Shown: in pieces, positions 8,756 through 16,347 of the stretch
Layout of the letters: the number at the start of each line of letters is the position of its first letter
Position numbering within the stretch: the stretch's first letter is position 1
Assembly (NCBI RefSeq): GCF_019430945.1
Contig: NZ_JAHYCB010000003.1
Span: 558,001-622,000, forward strand
DNA length: 64,000 nt
Direction of reading: 5' to 3'
Source: Neorhizobium populisoli
Lineage (GTDB): Bacteria; Pseudomonadota; Alphaproteobacteria; Rhizobiales; Rhizobiaceae
Notes under the pieces: generated by a model
The model's database searches: none
What the model saw: only the letters and a program-made list of their open reading frames with translations
Told to the model about the DNA's origin: nothing
Position numbers and translations under genes: made by a program

Positions 8756-8932
8756 ATGGCGAAGCAGAACACTCCGTTTGCGGAAAAGGAAGCAAGATTG
8801 GGCCGCCGGGTCAGCCGGCAGGTTTCCGTCCTGCTTACCGAAATCGAGAAGGAAGAGGTTCCGGATCGGCTGCTCGAGCTTGTGAAGGACCTGCAAAAGG
8901 CGCTTGGCGACAAGCTCGAAAACGCCGACTGA
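8756..8932 (+). CDS. Orphan NepR-like anti-sigma factor (small)
   Basis: A 58-residue protein from the ATG at 8756, chosen because AGAGGTCGGG precedes it; a longer frame opens at 8678. The core LGRRVSRQVSVLLTEIEKE followed by EVPDRLLELVKDLQKAL matches the two-helix NepR pattern, in which E.VPDR.L.LL..L is the hallmark of the second helix. NepR binds EcfG-type sigma factors and is sequestered by PhyR. If correct, this copy is separated from the EcfG-like sigma gene by 5 kb and two Ku genes. No GSR-type promoter was found in front of it. The family call rests on this motif alone. Confidence 0.6.
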   Translation: MAKQNTPFAEKEARLGRRVSRQVSVLLTEIEKEEVPDRLLELVKDLQKALGDKLENAD

Positions 8933-8965
8933 CCCTTTCCTCACTTCCCTGTCAAAGCTGCCCTG

Positions 8966-9295
8966 TCAAAGCTGCGTTGAAATCAGGTTGTCGACGCGTA
9001 CGCGGCCGCCGATCACTTCGCGCGGCCCATTTGGCACGAAGCGGCCGCTATTGTCTTCGATGACGGAATAGAGCTTGTCGCTGCGAAATGCGCTCGCCAT
9101 ATCCGTGGACGTCCCCTCCCAGGGTGCTGCATCGATTTCCATGAAATCAAGTTCGGCCTGGCACGCAACGATGCGCGCATCGCCCGCCGTCTTCGCCCTG
9201 ACGATCACTTCGCCATGCGATGTCGCATTCTGCCAATTGGGGTCTTTTGCCCGCGCAATCGGCACCAGACGATAAATCTTTAACCGGTCCTGCAT
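8966..9295 (-). CDS. Hypothetical protein, GSR-type promoter
   Basis: A 109-residue soluble protein starting MQDRLKIYRLVP at 9295; an upstream in-frame start at 9328 would add residues lacking similarity to a protein core. It contains SHGEVIVRAKTAGDARIVA, which looks like a short alpha/beta fold, and ends RVRVDNLISTQL. I do not recognise the family. It is divergent from the BON-domain gene at 9450. The gap between them holds two outward GSR-type promoters, the one for this gene being a full consensus match. A role in stress physiology is inferred from that alone. Confidence 0.75.
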   Translation of the reverse strand: MQDRLKIYRLVPIARAKDPNWQNATSHGEVIVRAKTAGDARIVACQAELDFMEIDAAPWEGTSTDMASAFRSDKLYSVIEDNSGRFVPNGPREVIGGRVRVDNLISTQL

Positions 9296-9346
9296 GTCAG
9301 TCTCCCTAGGCATTCCATAAGAAGGCATTCTTTTAGTTTACGCTGA

Positions 9347-9371
9347 AACGCACGCTATGCGATTAGGTTCC
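9347..9371 (-). promoter_or_regulatory. EcfG-type promoter for the gene at 8966-9295
   Basis: The minus strand reads GGAAC (9371-9367), 16 bp, CGTT (9350-9347), a full consensus match, 51 bp before the start codon. It is divergent from the promoter at 9384. Confidence 0.72.
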
Positions 9372-9383
9372 GCGCTTTTCCAC

Positions 9384-9408
9384 GGAACCTTTGCGACAAC
9401 CGGGGGTT
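9384..9408 (+). promoter_or_regulatory. EcfG-type promoter candidate for the BON gene at 9450
   Basis: GGAAC (9384-9388), 16 bp, GGTT (9405-9408), with the ATG 41 bp downstream. It forms a divergent pair with 9347-9371. Confidence 0.62.
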
Positions 9409-9449
9409 TTCCGGACGCGGGCGATCATGCCCTGACAAGGAGAAGCCGA

Positions 9450-9836
9450 ATGAAAAATGAGCAGCCGAAAGCCGGCCGCCCCGGCGAGACCTCGCAATGG
9501 CCTCGTTGGGAAGGTCCCGCCGAAAGCCGCCCGGACGGTTATCTTCAAGGCGAAGCAAACATCTTCGCAGAGGGACCGGAACAGGACAGGAAGATCAATA
9601 AAGGAGCCGCCAAGCGCTCCGACGATCTGATTGCGCATGATGTGGAAGAGCAGCTCAACCAGGATACTTCGTTCAATCCCGAAGGGCTGAACCTGAAGGT
9701 GGATGGGGGCGACGTGACCCTGGAGGGGTATGTTGCCCATCTCGCCGACAAGACTCGTGCCGAAGAGATCGTGCTCGAGATCGAAGGTGTGACCGCCTTC
9801 CATAACAATCTGCGCATCGCACCTGAGAGGCACTGA
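9450..9836 (+). CDS. BON-domain protein
   Basis: A 128-residue protein beginning MKNEQPKAGRPGETSQWPRW. Residues 1-60 are polar and probably disordered. Residues about 60-128 form a BON domain (IAHDVEEQLNQD, LNLKVDGGDVTLEGYVAH, VTAFHNNLRIAP), a fold tied to phospholipid binding and osmotic-stress protection in OsmY-like proteins. Unlike OsmY it has no signal peptide, so it probably acts in the cytoplasm. The start at 9450 follows AGGAGAAGCCGA. It is preceded by a GSR-type promoter and followed 90 bp later by the ferritin-like gene, which has its own promoter. Confidence 0.9.
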   Translation: MKNEQPKAGRPGETSQWPRWEGPAESRPDGYLQGEANIFAEGPEQDRKINKGAAKRSDDLIAHDVEEQLNQDTSFNPEGLNLKVDGGDVTLEGYVAHLADKTRAEEIVLEIEGVTAFHNNLRIAPERH

Positions 9837-9845
9837 TTTTTTTGA

Positions 9846-9871
9846 GGAACCTGTGAGGCATCTATCCAGTT
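9846..9871 (+). promoter_or_regulatory. EcfG-type promoter candidate for the YciE-like gene
   Basis: GGAAC (9846-9850), 17 bp, AGTT (9868-9871), 54 bp before the ATG at 9926. The -10 bases fall in the loop of a perfect inverted repeat (9855-9880). Confidence 0.55.
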
Positions 9872-9880
9872 AGATGCCTC
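9855..9880. promoter_or_regulatory. Perfect inverted repeat overlapping the GSR promoter
   Basis: GAGGCATCT (9855-9863) and AGATGCCTC (9872-9880) are perfectly complementary around an 8-base loop, ATCCAGTT. No T-run follows, so a simple terminator is unlikely. It covers the spacer and -10 of the promoter for the gene at 9926, so it may be an operator or a 5' hairpin. Confidence 0.6.
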
Positions 9881-9925
9881 GCAATGCCTACCATTGAAAA
9901 ACCCATAAAAACCAAGGAGAGAGCA

Positions 9926-10423
9926 ATGGCCAGCAAGACCCTCGACGACCTTTTCTACGAGACCCTCAAGGACATCTATTATGCCGAGCGCCAGATCGTG
10001 AAGGCGCTGCCGAAAATGGCCCGGGCGGCACAGGACGAAAAGCTGAAGGCAGCCTTCCAGCATCATAAGGAAGAAACCGAAGGCCAGATCGATCGCCTGA
10101 AACAGGTTTTCGAGCTGATCGGCAAACGCGCCCAGGGCAAGACCTGTGATGCCATCGAAGGCATCCTGTCGGAAGGCGAAGAAGTCATGGAGGAGTTCAA
10201 GGGCAACCCGGCCCTCGATGCCGGCCTCCTTGCTGCGGCCCAGGCTGTCGAGCATTACGAGATCAGCCGTTACGGCACGCTGCGCGCCTGGGCTCAGCAG
10301 CTCGGCCTGAAGGACGCGGCAGCTCTCCTGGAGCAGACGCTGGCCGAAGAGTCGAAGACCGACGAAGCGCTCACCACGCTTGCCAAATCCGCGGTCAACA
10401 CTGCCGCTCAGAAGGCAGCCTGA
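9926..10423 (+). CDS. YciE/YciF-type ferritin-like protein (DUF892)
   Basis: A 165-residue all-helical protein starting MASKTLDDLFYETLKDIYYAERQIVKALPKM. It carries the family's ferritin-like four-helix pattern with metal-ligand candidates in YYAERQ, HHKEETE, VEHYEI and LAEESKTDE. DUF892 proteins have dimetal sites and are induced by osmotic and stationary-phase stress; their reaction is not settled. The ATG at 9926 follows AAGGAGAGAGCA. Upstream is a GSR-type promoter overlapped by a perfect hairpin; downstream is a strong bidirectional terminator. A second member of the family lies at 60845-61357. Confidence 0.92.
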   Translation: MASKTLDDLFYETLKDIYYAERQIVKALPKMARAAQDEKLKAAFQHHKEETEGQIDRLKQVFELIGKRAQGKTCDAIEGILSEGEEVMEEFKGNPALDAGLLAAAQAVEHYEISRYGTLRAWAQQLGLKDAAALLEQTLAEESKTDEALTTLAKSAVNTAAQKAA

Positions 10424-10570
10424 ACGGCGAATCTCTGAGCCGAGGTGGATGGCGGTTTTGCAGTCGAACCGCGTGGTAACGAAACCGGGACAGCCTCATC
10501 TGGTGATTTTGGGGGCTGTTTCGGAAAAATCGATGCTGCGCAGCAAAGACATTTCGCCGCAGCGCAATAA

Positions 10571-10596
10571 AAAAGCCCGGTCACAACCGGGCTTTT
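10571..10596. terminator. Bidirectional terminator
   Basis: AAAAGCCCGG and CCGGGCTTTT form a perfect stem around TCACAA. The A-run and T-run let it work on both strands, between the convergent ends of the genes at 9926-10423 and 10614-10862. Confidence 0.9.
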
Positions 10597-10613
10597 CACT
10601 TCACAGATGCGTG

Positions 10614-10862
10614 TCAGGCGTGGAATCCCGGCTTGATCCGGGCCGCTCCCTGCCCCGTCGCAATCACGGTTATTGGAAGCATGTCCCCGTTCAGGGCCTG
10701 TCGGCGAAATATCTTGCCTTCAAACAGGCCATCTCGCGCCAGTTTTGCCTTCGCGGCATCCATCGCCAAGTCATAGGTGTGATAATATGATACGGACTGA
10801 ACGCCGTCGATCACATACACCCACCCGGTTGCGTGTGGAACAATATCGCAGTATTTTTCCAT
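10614..10862 (-). CDS. Small conserved protein, possibly DUF2188-like
   Basis: An 82-residue protein starting MEKYCDIVPHATGWVYVIDG. The pattern of a short beta strand with VYVIDGV, then a helix (YDLAMDAAKAKLARDG), then ITVIATGQGAARI is like the DUF2188 fold of small stress-related proteins. That link is a loose pattern match. A GSR-type promoter (GGAAC-N16-TGTT) lies 30 bp upstream, divergent from that of the DUF2934 gene. No enzymatic residues are apparent. Confidence 0.75.
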   Translation of the reverse strand: MEKYCDIVPHATGWVYVIDGVQSVSYYHTYDLAMDAAKAKLARDGLFEGKIFRRQALNGDMLPITVIATGQGAARIKPGFHA

Positions 10863-10891
10863 TGTAATGTGTCTCCTTCCCGGCGGCTACA

Positions 10892-10916
10892 AACAAACTC
10901 ACAAGCCTAAGGTTCC
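10892..10916 (-). promoter_or_regulatory. EcfG-type promoter candidate for the gene at 10614-10862
   Basis: The minus strand reads GGAAC (10916-10912), 16 bp, TGTT (10895-10892), 29 bp before the start codon. It is divergent from 10988-11012. Confidence 0.58.
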
Positions 10917-10987
10917 CGCCGGGTTTGATTTTTTACGGGTAAAGGCCGCGTCCCCTTGGCCGTGTTCGTGTTTTTCTTTTTCACCTA

Positions 10988-11012
10988 GGAACTTTTCCGC
11001 GCCGCACTCGTT
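10988..11012 (+). promoter_or_regulatory. EcfG-type promoter for the DUF2934 gene
   Basis: GGAAC (10988-10992), 16 bp, CGTT (11009-11012), a full consensus match with the ATG at 11040 lying 27 bp downstream. Confidence 0.72.
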
Positions 11013-11039
11013 GGGGCGATTGGGCGAATGGAGACAATA

Positions 11040-11414
11040 ATGGCGGAATCCGAAGACGAATGGATCAGAAGGCGTGCATACGCCTTGTGGGAGCAGGAAG
11101 GCTATCCGACCGGCAAGGATCGGGAACATTGGGAACAGGCGAAGCTTGAATATGCGACGCAGGCTCCAACCGCTTCCTTAAAGGCACCGGCAGCCGTAAA
11201 GCCCAAAAAGGCTCTGGCTGAACCCAAGGCGACAAAGGCGGCGGCTTCCAAACCTGCCAACACTTCCAAGCCAGTGAAGACGGCAGCAAAGCCTGTAGCA
11301 AAAACAGCTTCGAAAGCTTCGCCCGACAAGACGGCTTCCAAAACACCGGCAGCCATGCCGGCGGCCGTCGAGCCGGCCAAGAAGAGCTCCAAGAAAGTTC
11401 CGGCCGGCGAGTAG
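11040..11414 (+). CDS. DUF2934 protein with Ala/Lys-rich tail
   Basis: A 124-residue protein. The N-terminal about 40 residues (ESEDEWIRRRAYALWEQEG, then DREHWEQAKLEY) match the short DUF2934 domain of unknown function. The rest is a low-complexity tail rich in Ala, Lys, Pro, Ser and Thr, like H1-type or HU-tail basic sequences, which may bind DNA or stay disordered. The ATG at 11040 is preferred to 11028, which would leave almost no leader after the GSR-type promoter. No close operon partner; glgA follows 290 bp later. DNA compaction in stress is a guess from composition. Confidence 0.85.
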   Translation: MAESEDEWIRRRAYALWEQEGYPTGKDREHWEQAKLEYATQAPTASLKAPAAVKPKKALAEPKATKAAASKPANTSKPVKTAAKPVAKTASKASPDKTASKTPAAMPAAVEPAKKSSKKVPAGE

Positions 11415-11703
11415 GGTCGCCCGGAACACCAAACATTTTCAGCAATCTCGTCACTCGCGGCGATTCATCCTCGCCGCGATGCGGATTCGTATTTCCTGGA
11501 TTTACAGAAATGACTGTTGCGTTCCTGCGTCGTCTTGATCCGCTCTCCTTCAGGAACTCCGGCATGCTTCCGGATGTTCGAATGGAGAACGTTGACCCAA
11601 AGCTGAGGACGTTATGATGAATGCGCTGTTTTCGATCGAGGAACCGAAATTCGCCACCGGTCGGAAGCGCGAAACTGCTTATGCAAAGGGGGGAATTCCG
11701 GCA

Positions 11704-13185
11704 ATGAAAGTCCTGTCGGTGACTTCAGAGATTTTCCCTCTCGTGAAGACCGGCGGGTTGGGTGACGTTACCGGTTCCCTCCCGAAGGCCCTCGAACCGC
11801 TCGGCATCGAAACCACGACGCTGATCCCTGGTTATCCCGGCGTTCTCCAGCAATTGAAAAGCGCCATGCCGCTCGTCGTCTTCGACGATCTGTTGGGAGA
11901 GCGCGCCTCTCTTCTCCACACCCGTATCGAAGGCCTGAGCCTTTTTGTTCTCGATGCCCCGGCGCTGTTCAACCGGCCGGGCGGGCCTTATGTGAACGAA
12001 AAGGGTGTCGATCATCCCGATAACTGGAAGCGTTTTGCGGCCCTTTCGCTGGCGGCGGCGGAAATCGCCTGCGGCGTCCTGCCCGGCTGGGTGCCGGATC
12101 TCGTCCATACCCATGACTGGCAATCGGCACTGACCTCTGTCTACATGCGCGACCGCGGCTGCATGACACCGGCAGTCCTGACGATCCACAACCTCGCTTT
12201 CCAGGGGCAGTATTCCAAAAACATCATGCCCGAACTGCGCCTGCCACCGCAGGCCTATTCCATGAACCTCATGGAATATTTCGGCGATATCAGCTACCTC
12301 AAGGGCGGCCTGCAGACGGTGGACGCGATCACCACGGTCAGCCCGACCTATGCCCGCGAAATCCTGACCCCGCGTTTCGGCATGGGCATGGATGGCGTTC
12401 TGAACGCCCGCGTTTCCGTATTGCGCGGCATCGTCAACGGCATCGACCTCGATGTCTGGGACCCCGCGACCGATCCGCATCTGCCGCGCAATTTCGACAT
12501 CGGCACGCTTCGCCGCAAGCGCGAGAACCGCGATGTGCTTCTGGAGAAATTCGGCCTCGACCCTTCCGGCGACGGACCGGTCTTTTCCGCCGTCAGCCGC
12601 CTGACCTGGCAGAAGGGTTTCGACATGTTTGCCGAAACCGCTGACGAGGTGATCCACAATGGCGGCAAGGTCATTGTCTTCGGCCAGGGCGACCGTGACG
12701 TCGAGAAGCTGCTGCGCGATACCGCCGCCCGCTTCCCGGGCCGGATGGCCGTGCATATCGGCTACGACGAACCGACCGCCCACCTGATCCACGGCGGATC
12801 GGACGCGATCGTCCAGCCTTCCCGCTTCGAACCCTGCGGCCTGACCCAGCTTTATGCCCTGCGCTATGGCTGCGTTCCGGTCGTCTCGCGCACCGGCGGG
12901 CTTTCGGAAACGATTATCGACGCCAACGACGCGGCGATGTCCGCCCGCGTGGCAACCGGCTTCCAGTTCCATCCCGTCACGACCGACGGCCTGCGGCTGG
13001 CGCTTCGCCGCGCTCTCCACGCATATCAGGAACCTAAGATGTGGGCGCGTCTGCAGAACCAGGGCATGAAGGCAAAATTCTCGTGGGAACGTAGCGCCCA
13101 GCAATATGCGGCGGTTTACGCCAACCTCGTGCGCAAATCCGGCCAGGTGACATCGACTGGCGAGATACGCCGCTCAGCGCTTTAA
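11704..13185 (+). CDS. glgA: Glycogen synthase (ADP-glucose:glucan glucosyltransferase)
   Basis: A GT5-family enzyme of 493 residues that extends alpha-1,4-glucan from ADP-glucose. The ADP-glucose motif KTGGLGDVTGSLP is near residue 15; a second nucleotide-binding region holds SRLTWQKGFDMF and the catalytic stretch EPCGLTQLYALRYG near residue 378. The ATG at 11704 is preferred over the in-frame 11614 because AAGGGGGGAA precedes it and family members begin MKVL. Adjacent to convergent glgX with a shared bidirectional terminator. With glgX and treZ it makes a partial glycogen/trehalose set; glgB, glgC and treY are absent from the window. No GSR-type promoter was found. Confidence 0.95.
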   Translation: MKVLSVTSEIFPLVKTGGLGDVTGSLPKALEPLGIETTTLIPGYPGVLQQLKSAMPLVVFDDLLGERASLLHTRIEGLSLFVLDAPALFNRPGGPYVNEKGVDHPDNWKRFAALSLAAAEIACGVLPGWVPDLVHTHDWQSALTSVYMRDRGCMTPAVLTIHNLAFQGQYSKNIMPELRLPPQAYSMNLMEYFGDISYLKGGLQTVDAITTVSPTYAREILTPRFGMGMDGVLNARVSVLRGIVNGIDLDVWDPATDPHLPRNFDIGTLRRKRENRDVLLEKFGLDPSGDGPVFSAVSRLTWQKGFDMFAETADEVIHNGGKVIVFGQGDRDVEKLLRDTAARFPGRMAVHIGYDEPTAHLIHGGSDAIVQPSRFEPCGLTQLYALRYGCVPVVSRTGGLSETIIDANDAAMSARVATGFQFHPVTTDGLRLALRRALHAYQEPKMWARLQNQGMKAKFSWERSAQQYAAVYANLVRKSGQVTSTGEIRRSAL

Positions 13186-13203
13186 AACTCCACTATAGAG
13201 AAC

Positions 13204-13235
13204 AAAAAAACCGGCTTTTCAGCCGGTTTTTCTTT
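13204..13235. terminator. Bidirectional terminator between glgA and glgX
   Basis: AAAAACCGGCT and AGCCGGTTTTT pair perfectly around a TTTC loop, with an A-run on one side and TTTTTCTTT on the other. It serves the convergent ends of glgA and glgX. Confidence 0.93.
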
Positions 13236-13253
13236 GAGAGCTGAAGGCCGTTT

Positions 13254-15332
13254 TCACGGCCTCCGGAACAGAGCCAGGCTGCGGCCTTCGAGCTCGAAGT
13301 CCTTCTCCTTGGTGATCGTCAGGCCCCGCTTGGCGAGATCGGACGTGGTGAGCTCAAGCACCCAGCCACCCTCGCCGAACTGCGGAATGCGGAACGGTAC
13401 ATTGCCTTCGAACGGATTGAACAGGATCAGCACGTCGTGCCAGATGCCCTCTTCCTGCTCGAGATCCGGCCGGCCGATATAGACGCCGAGCGTCGAGCCG
13501 TCGTCCCACTGTTCTGGCTGCTGGAAACCGCCGCCGGCATTGAACCACTTGATATCCATGCCGTCGCGCCAGTTCTCGCGGCGAAGAAGCGGCTGCTTGT
13601 GGCGCAGTTCGATGATCCGGCGCGTGAATTCGCGCAGTTCCTCACAAGTTTCCGGCAGGTTTTCCCAATGTACCCAGGAAATTTCGCTGTCTTGGCAATA
13701 ACCATTGTTGTTGCCCATCTGGCTGCGGCCGAACTCGTCGCCAGCAAGCAGCATCGGCGTGCCGTGCGAAAACAATAGAGTGGCGAGCAGATTGCGCTTC
13801 TGCCGGTCGCGGACCGCATTGATGCCTTCGTCCTCGGTCGGGCCTTCGGCGCCGTAGTTATAGCTATGGTTGTCGTTATGGCCGTCGTTATTGTCCTCGC
13901 CATTCGCCTCGTTGTGCTTCTCATTGTAGGAGACGAGGTCGTTCATGGTGAAACCGTCATGGGCGGCGATAAAATTCACGCTCGCCCAGGGCCGGCGGCC
14001 GCGCTGGTCGTAGAGATCGCCGGAGCCGAGCAGGCGGGCGGCAAAATCCGTCGAGACATTGGTGCCCTTCCAGTATTCGCGCACCGTATCGCGATACTTG
14101 TCGTTCCACTCGGCCCAGCCGGGCGGGAAACCGCCGACCTGATAACCGCCGGGACCAATATCCCAAGGCTCGCCGATCAGCTTCACCTTGGACAGAACCG
14201 GATCCTGCGTCACCGCATCGAAGAAACCGCCGCGCTGGTCGAACCCTTCCGGTTCACGGCCCAGGATCGTACCGAGGTCGAAACGAAAACCGTCGACATG
14301 CATGTATTCGGTCCAGTAGCGAAGCGAATCCATGACGAGCTGCAGCACCCGCGGATGCGAGGTGTTGACCGTATTACCGGTGCCCGTGTCATTGATGTAA
14401 TACCGGTGCTGGTCCGGCATCGTGCGATAATAGGAGAAGTTGTCGATGCCCTTGAAGGAGAGCGTCGGCCCAAGCTCGTTGCCCTCGGCCGTGTGGTTGT
14501 AGACCACATCCAGAATGACCTCGACGCCGGCATCATGGAAACTCCGCACCATGTCGCGGAAACCCTGGATACCGCGCGGACCGTAATAACGCGAGGCCGG
14601 TGCGAAGAAGCCAAGCGTATTATAGCCCCAGAAATTCTTCAGTCCCTTGTCGAGCAGATGCTGGTCGTCCGGGAAGGCATGCACCGGCATCAGTTCGACT
14701 GAGGTGATGCCCAGGCTCTTGATATAATCGACGGACGCCTTGTGCCCCATGCCCTCGAAGGTGCCACGAAGCTCCTTCGGAATACCTGGATTGAGCTGGG
14801 TGAAGCCCTTCACATGGGTCTCGTAGACAATGGCATTCGACCACGGCACGTTCGGCCGGCTGTTGTCCTGCCAGTCGAATTCGTTCGGATCGATCACCCG
14901 GCATTTCGGGGTAAACGGCGCGCTGTCTCGGCTGTCGAAGGTCAGGTCCTTGTCCTGATGCAGCAGGTCGTAGGCGAAATGCGCCTCATTCCACTCCACG
15001 TCGCCGGCAAGTTCGCGGGCGTAAGGATCGATCAACAGCTTGTTGGGGTTGAAACGGTGGCCGTTTTCCGGGTCGTAGGGACCATGGACGCGATAGCCAT
15101 AAAGAGCGCCGGGCTTCAAGCCGGGTACATATCCATGCCAGACCTCGTGGGTGTATTCCGGCAGGGTCAGGCGGGCGATTTCGATCTTGCCGCTGGGATC
15201 GTAGAGGCAAAGCTCGACCCGTTCCGCATGCGCGGAGAAGATCGCAAAATTTACGCCCTCCCCGTCATAATTCGCGCCAAGCTGCTGCCAGGAGCCGGAT
15301 TCCACGACGAAGTGATTTGATTTCGCGTCCAT
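13254..15332 (-). CDS. glgX: Glycogen debranching enzyme GlgX (isoamylase type)
   Basis: A GH13 enzyme of 692 residues that hydrolyses alpha-1,6 branches of glycogen limit dextrins. An N-terminal CBM48-like domain (about 10-130) is followed by a TIM barrel with DGFRFDLGTILGRE (nucleophile Asp), KLIGEPWDIGPGGYQVG (acid/base Glu) and FIAAHDGFTMNDLVSYNEKHN-like stretch ending in the third acidic site. The start at 15332 (MDAKSNHFVVESG) is chosen because family similarity begins here; a longer frame opens at 15395. In rhizobia such an enzyme may feed the TreY/TreZ trehalose route, whose TreZ is encoded at 27523. Confidence 0.95.
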   Translation of the reverse strand: MDAKSNHFVVESGSWQQLGANYDGEGVNFAIFSAHAERVELCLYDPSGKIEIARLTLPEYTHEVWHGYVPGLKPGALYGYRVHGPYDPENGHRFNPNKLLIDPYARELAGDVEWNEAHFAYDLLHQDKDLTFDSRDSAPFTPKCRVIDPNEFDWQDNSRPNVPWSNAIVYETHVKGFTQLNPGIPKELRGTFEGMGHKASVDYIKSLGITSVELMPVHAFPDDQHLLDKGLKNFWGYNTLGFFAPASRYYGPRGIQGFRDMVRSFHDAGVEVILDVVYNHTAEGNELGPTLSFKGIDNFSYYRTMPDQHRYYINDTGTGNTVNTSHPRVLQLVMDSLRYWTEYMHVDGFRFDLGTILGREPEGFDQRGGFFDAVTQDPVLSKVKLIGEPWDIGPGGYQVGGFPPGWAEWNDKYRDTVREYWKGTNVSTDFAARLLGSGDLYDQRGRRPWASVNFIAAHDGFTMNDLVSYNEKHNEANGEDNNDGHNDNHSYNYGAEGPTEDEGINAVRDRQKRNLLATLLFSHGTPMLLAGDEFGRSQMGNNNGYCQDSEISWVHWENLPETCEELREFTRRIIELRHKQPLLRRENWRDGMDIKWFNAGGGFQQPEQWDDGSTLGVYIGRPDLEQEEGIWHDVLILFNPFEGNVPFRIPQFGEGGWVLELTTSDLAKRGLTITKEKDFELEGRSLALFRRP

Positions 15333-15427
15333 GCCACACCCATTGAGAGAAATTTCCCTCACAATGCTGCGGCACAGCATTTCGTTCCGTGACATTTCAA
15401 CAGTAAAGGCAGGCAGTTGCCTCCTTG

Positions 15428-15727
15428 CTAACCGGCCGGCGGCGCGTCTCCTTGATCGCTTCCCTGAGCCGATGCGGAAGTCCTGCGCCGGGCATCGAGT
15501 GCGATGACCTTTTCGACTGCTGCGACGTCTTCCGCAGTCGCCACCGGTACCGGGTCACCGGCGATCGCTTCCAAGACCTCAGGCGAGATGGCGCCCTTAC
15601 GGATGACATATTCCAGCGCCTCACGCGTCTGGCGCTCGGCCTTCAGCTGGGCATAGAGCGCAAGGATCAGCCTGTCGCGCACGTCGCGCCCGCCATTTTC
15701 GCCGCCCGATCTGGCAAATTCCATCAT
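15428..15727 (-). CDS. Hypothetical helical protein, GSR-type promoter
   Basis: A 99-residue protein beginning MMEFARSGGENGGRDVRDRL. Residues 17-70 are predicted largely helical (LILALYAQLKAERQTREALE, then AEDVAAVEKVIALDARR), followed by a polar Ser/Gly/Pro tail. No signal peptide or membrane segment. Family not recognised. It is divergent from the similarly sized helical gene at 15847, and a GSR-type promoter (GGAAC-N16-AGTT) lies 36 bp upstream. Either ATG (15727 or 15724) could be used. Confidence 0.7.
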   Translation of the reverse strand: MMEFARSGGENGGRDVRDRLILALYAQLKAERQTREALEYVIRKGAISPEVLEAIAGDPVPVATAEDVAAVEKVIALDARRRTSASAQGSDQGDAPPAG

Positions 15728-15762
15728 GCTCGCCTCCAGTCTCTATCTTTTTCGCAAGGTTC

Positions 15763-15787
15763 AACTTTCGGTCCAGCCGATTGTTCC
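15763..15787 (-). promoter_or_regulatory. EcfG-type promoter candidate for the gene at 15428-15727
   Basis: The minus strand reads GGAAC (15787-15783), 16 bp, AGTT (15766-15763), 35 bp before the start codon. Confidence 0.55.
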
Positions 15788-15846
15788 CTCCCGACCTCCC
15801 TCCCCTATCTCCGTCAGAACCGACGAACCGGACAAGGAGGAAGCCC

Positions 15847-16113
15847 ATGTCAACGCAGACTTTGGAGGAACTGGAGGGCAGGTTGAACGCCCAGCGGGAG
15901 CTGATGATCGAGATGCTGGCTGCCATGATCGGCGGCGAAGTGACGATCACCACATTCCTGAAACGGCTTCGCGACGACGCGACATTCAAGGACAATGAGG
16001 AAGATCCGGGCCTGTCGCCGGACAGTGCTTTTGCGATTGAAAATGCCGCGGCCCGCGAGGTCCGTTCGATCCTGGAGGCCGCCCGTGCCAGGGCGGAGGC
16101 AGATAGCCGTTAG
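15847..16113 (+). CDS. Hypothetical helical protein
   Basis: An 88-residue protein starting MSTQTLEELEGRLNAQRELM after a strong AAGGAGGAAG element. It appears to be two amphipathic helices (ELEGRLNAQRELMIEMLAAM and AREVRSILEAARARAEADSR) joined by an acidic loop. Residues 28-33 read GGEVTI. It is divergent from 15428-15727, a gene of similar size and helical character, and may be its partner. No family recognised, and no GSR-type promoter in this direction. Confidence 0.7.
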   Translation: MSTQTLEELEGRLNAQRELMIEMLAAMIGGEVTITTFLKRLRDDATFKDNEEDPGLSPDSAFAIENAAAREVRSILEAARARAEADSR

Positions 16114-16174
16114 TCCTTGTTAACTATGCCATTTCACATTTAAGGCAAACCTGCCACGTTTATGGCTATTTCGT

Positions 16175-16199
16175 GGAACTAGAATGTTTTGACTGCGTT
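16175..16199 (+). promoter_or_regulatory. EcfG-type promoter for the 25-codon micro-ORF
   Basis: GGAAC (16175-16179), 16 bp, CGTT (16196-16199), a full consensus match. The first start codon downstream is the ATG at 16230. Confidence 0.7.
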
Positions 16200-16229
16200 C
16201 AATCACCAGCGATGCAATGGGAGGCGTCT

Positions 16230-16307
16230 ATGGTCAAGGAATGGGTTGAAGCCGCAGGCTTCGTTCTGATGATCGCCGTCTGCTACATGATGGTCATTCC
16301 GGTTTAG
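16230..16307 (+). CDS. 25-residue membrane micro-protein under a GSR-type promoter
   Basis: The ATG at 16230 has GGGAGG 6 bp upstream. The product starts MVKEWVEAAGFVLMIAVCY and continues MMVIPV, so a short amphipathic start leads into one hydrophobic helix with a single Cys. A full-consensus GGAAC-N16-CGTT promoter lies 30 bp upstream, and no other gene follows on this strand before the convergent cytochrome gene. The promoter, Shine-Dalgarno and membrane pattern together argue that this is a real small gene, too short for routine annotation. Function unknown. Confidence 0.6.
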   Translation: MVKEWVEAAGFVLMIAVCYMMVIPV

Positions 16308-16347
16308 CGCCCGCACTGAGCTCCTGGGGAGGAGAGCGGCCTGTCCT

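Noticed and set aside
11654..11690. GGAAC near the glgA start
   Set aside because: No NGTT at 16-17 bp spacing; glgA is therefore not assigned to the stress regulon.
15340..15390. AATGCTG/CAGCATT dyad upstream of glgX
   Set aside because: A 7-bp dyad is short enough to occur by chance, and no repeat of it was seen elsewhere.
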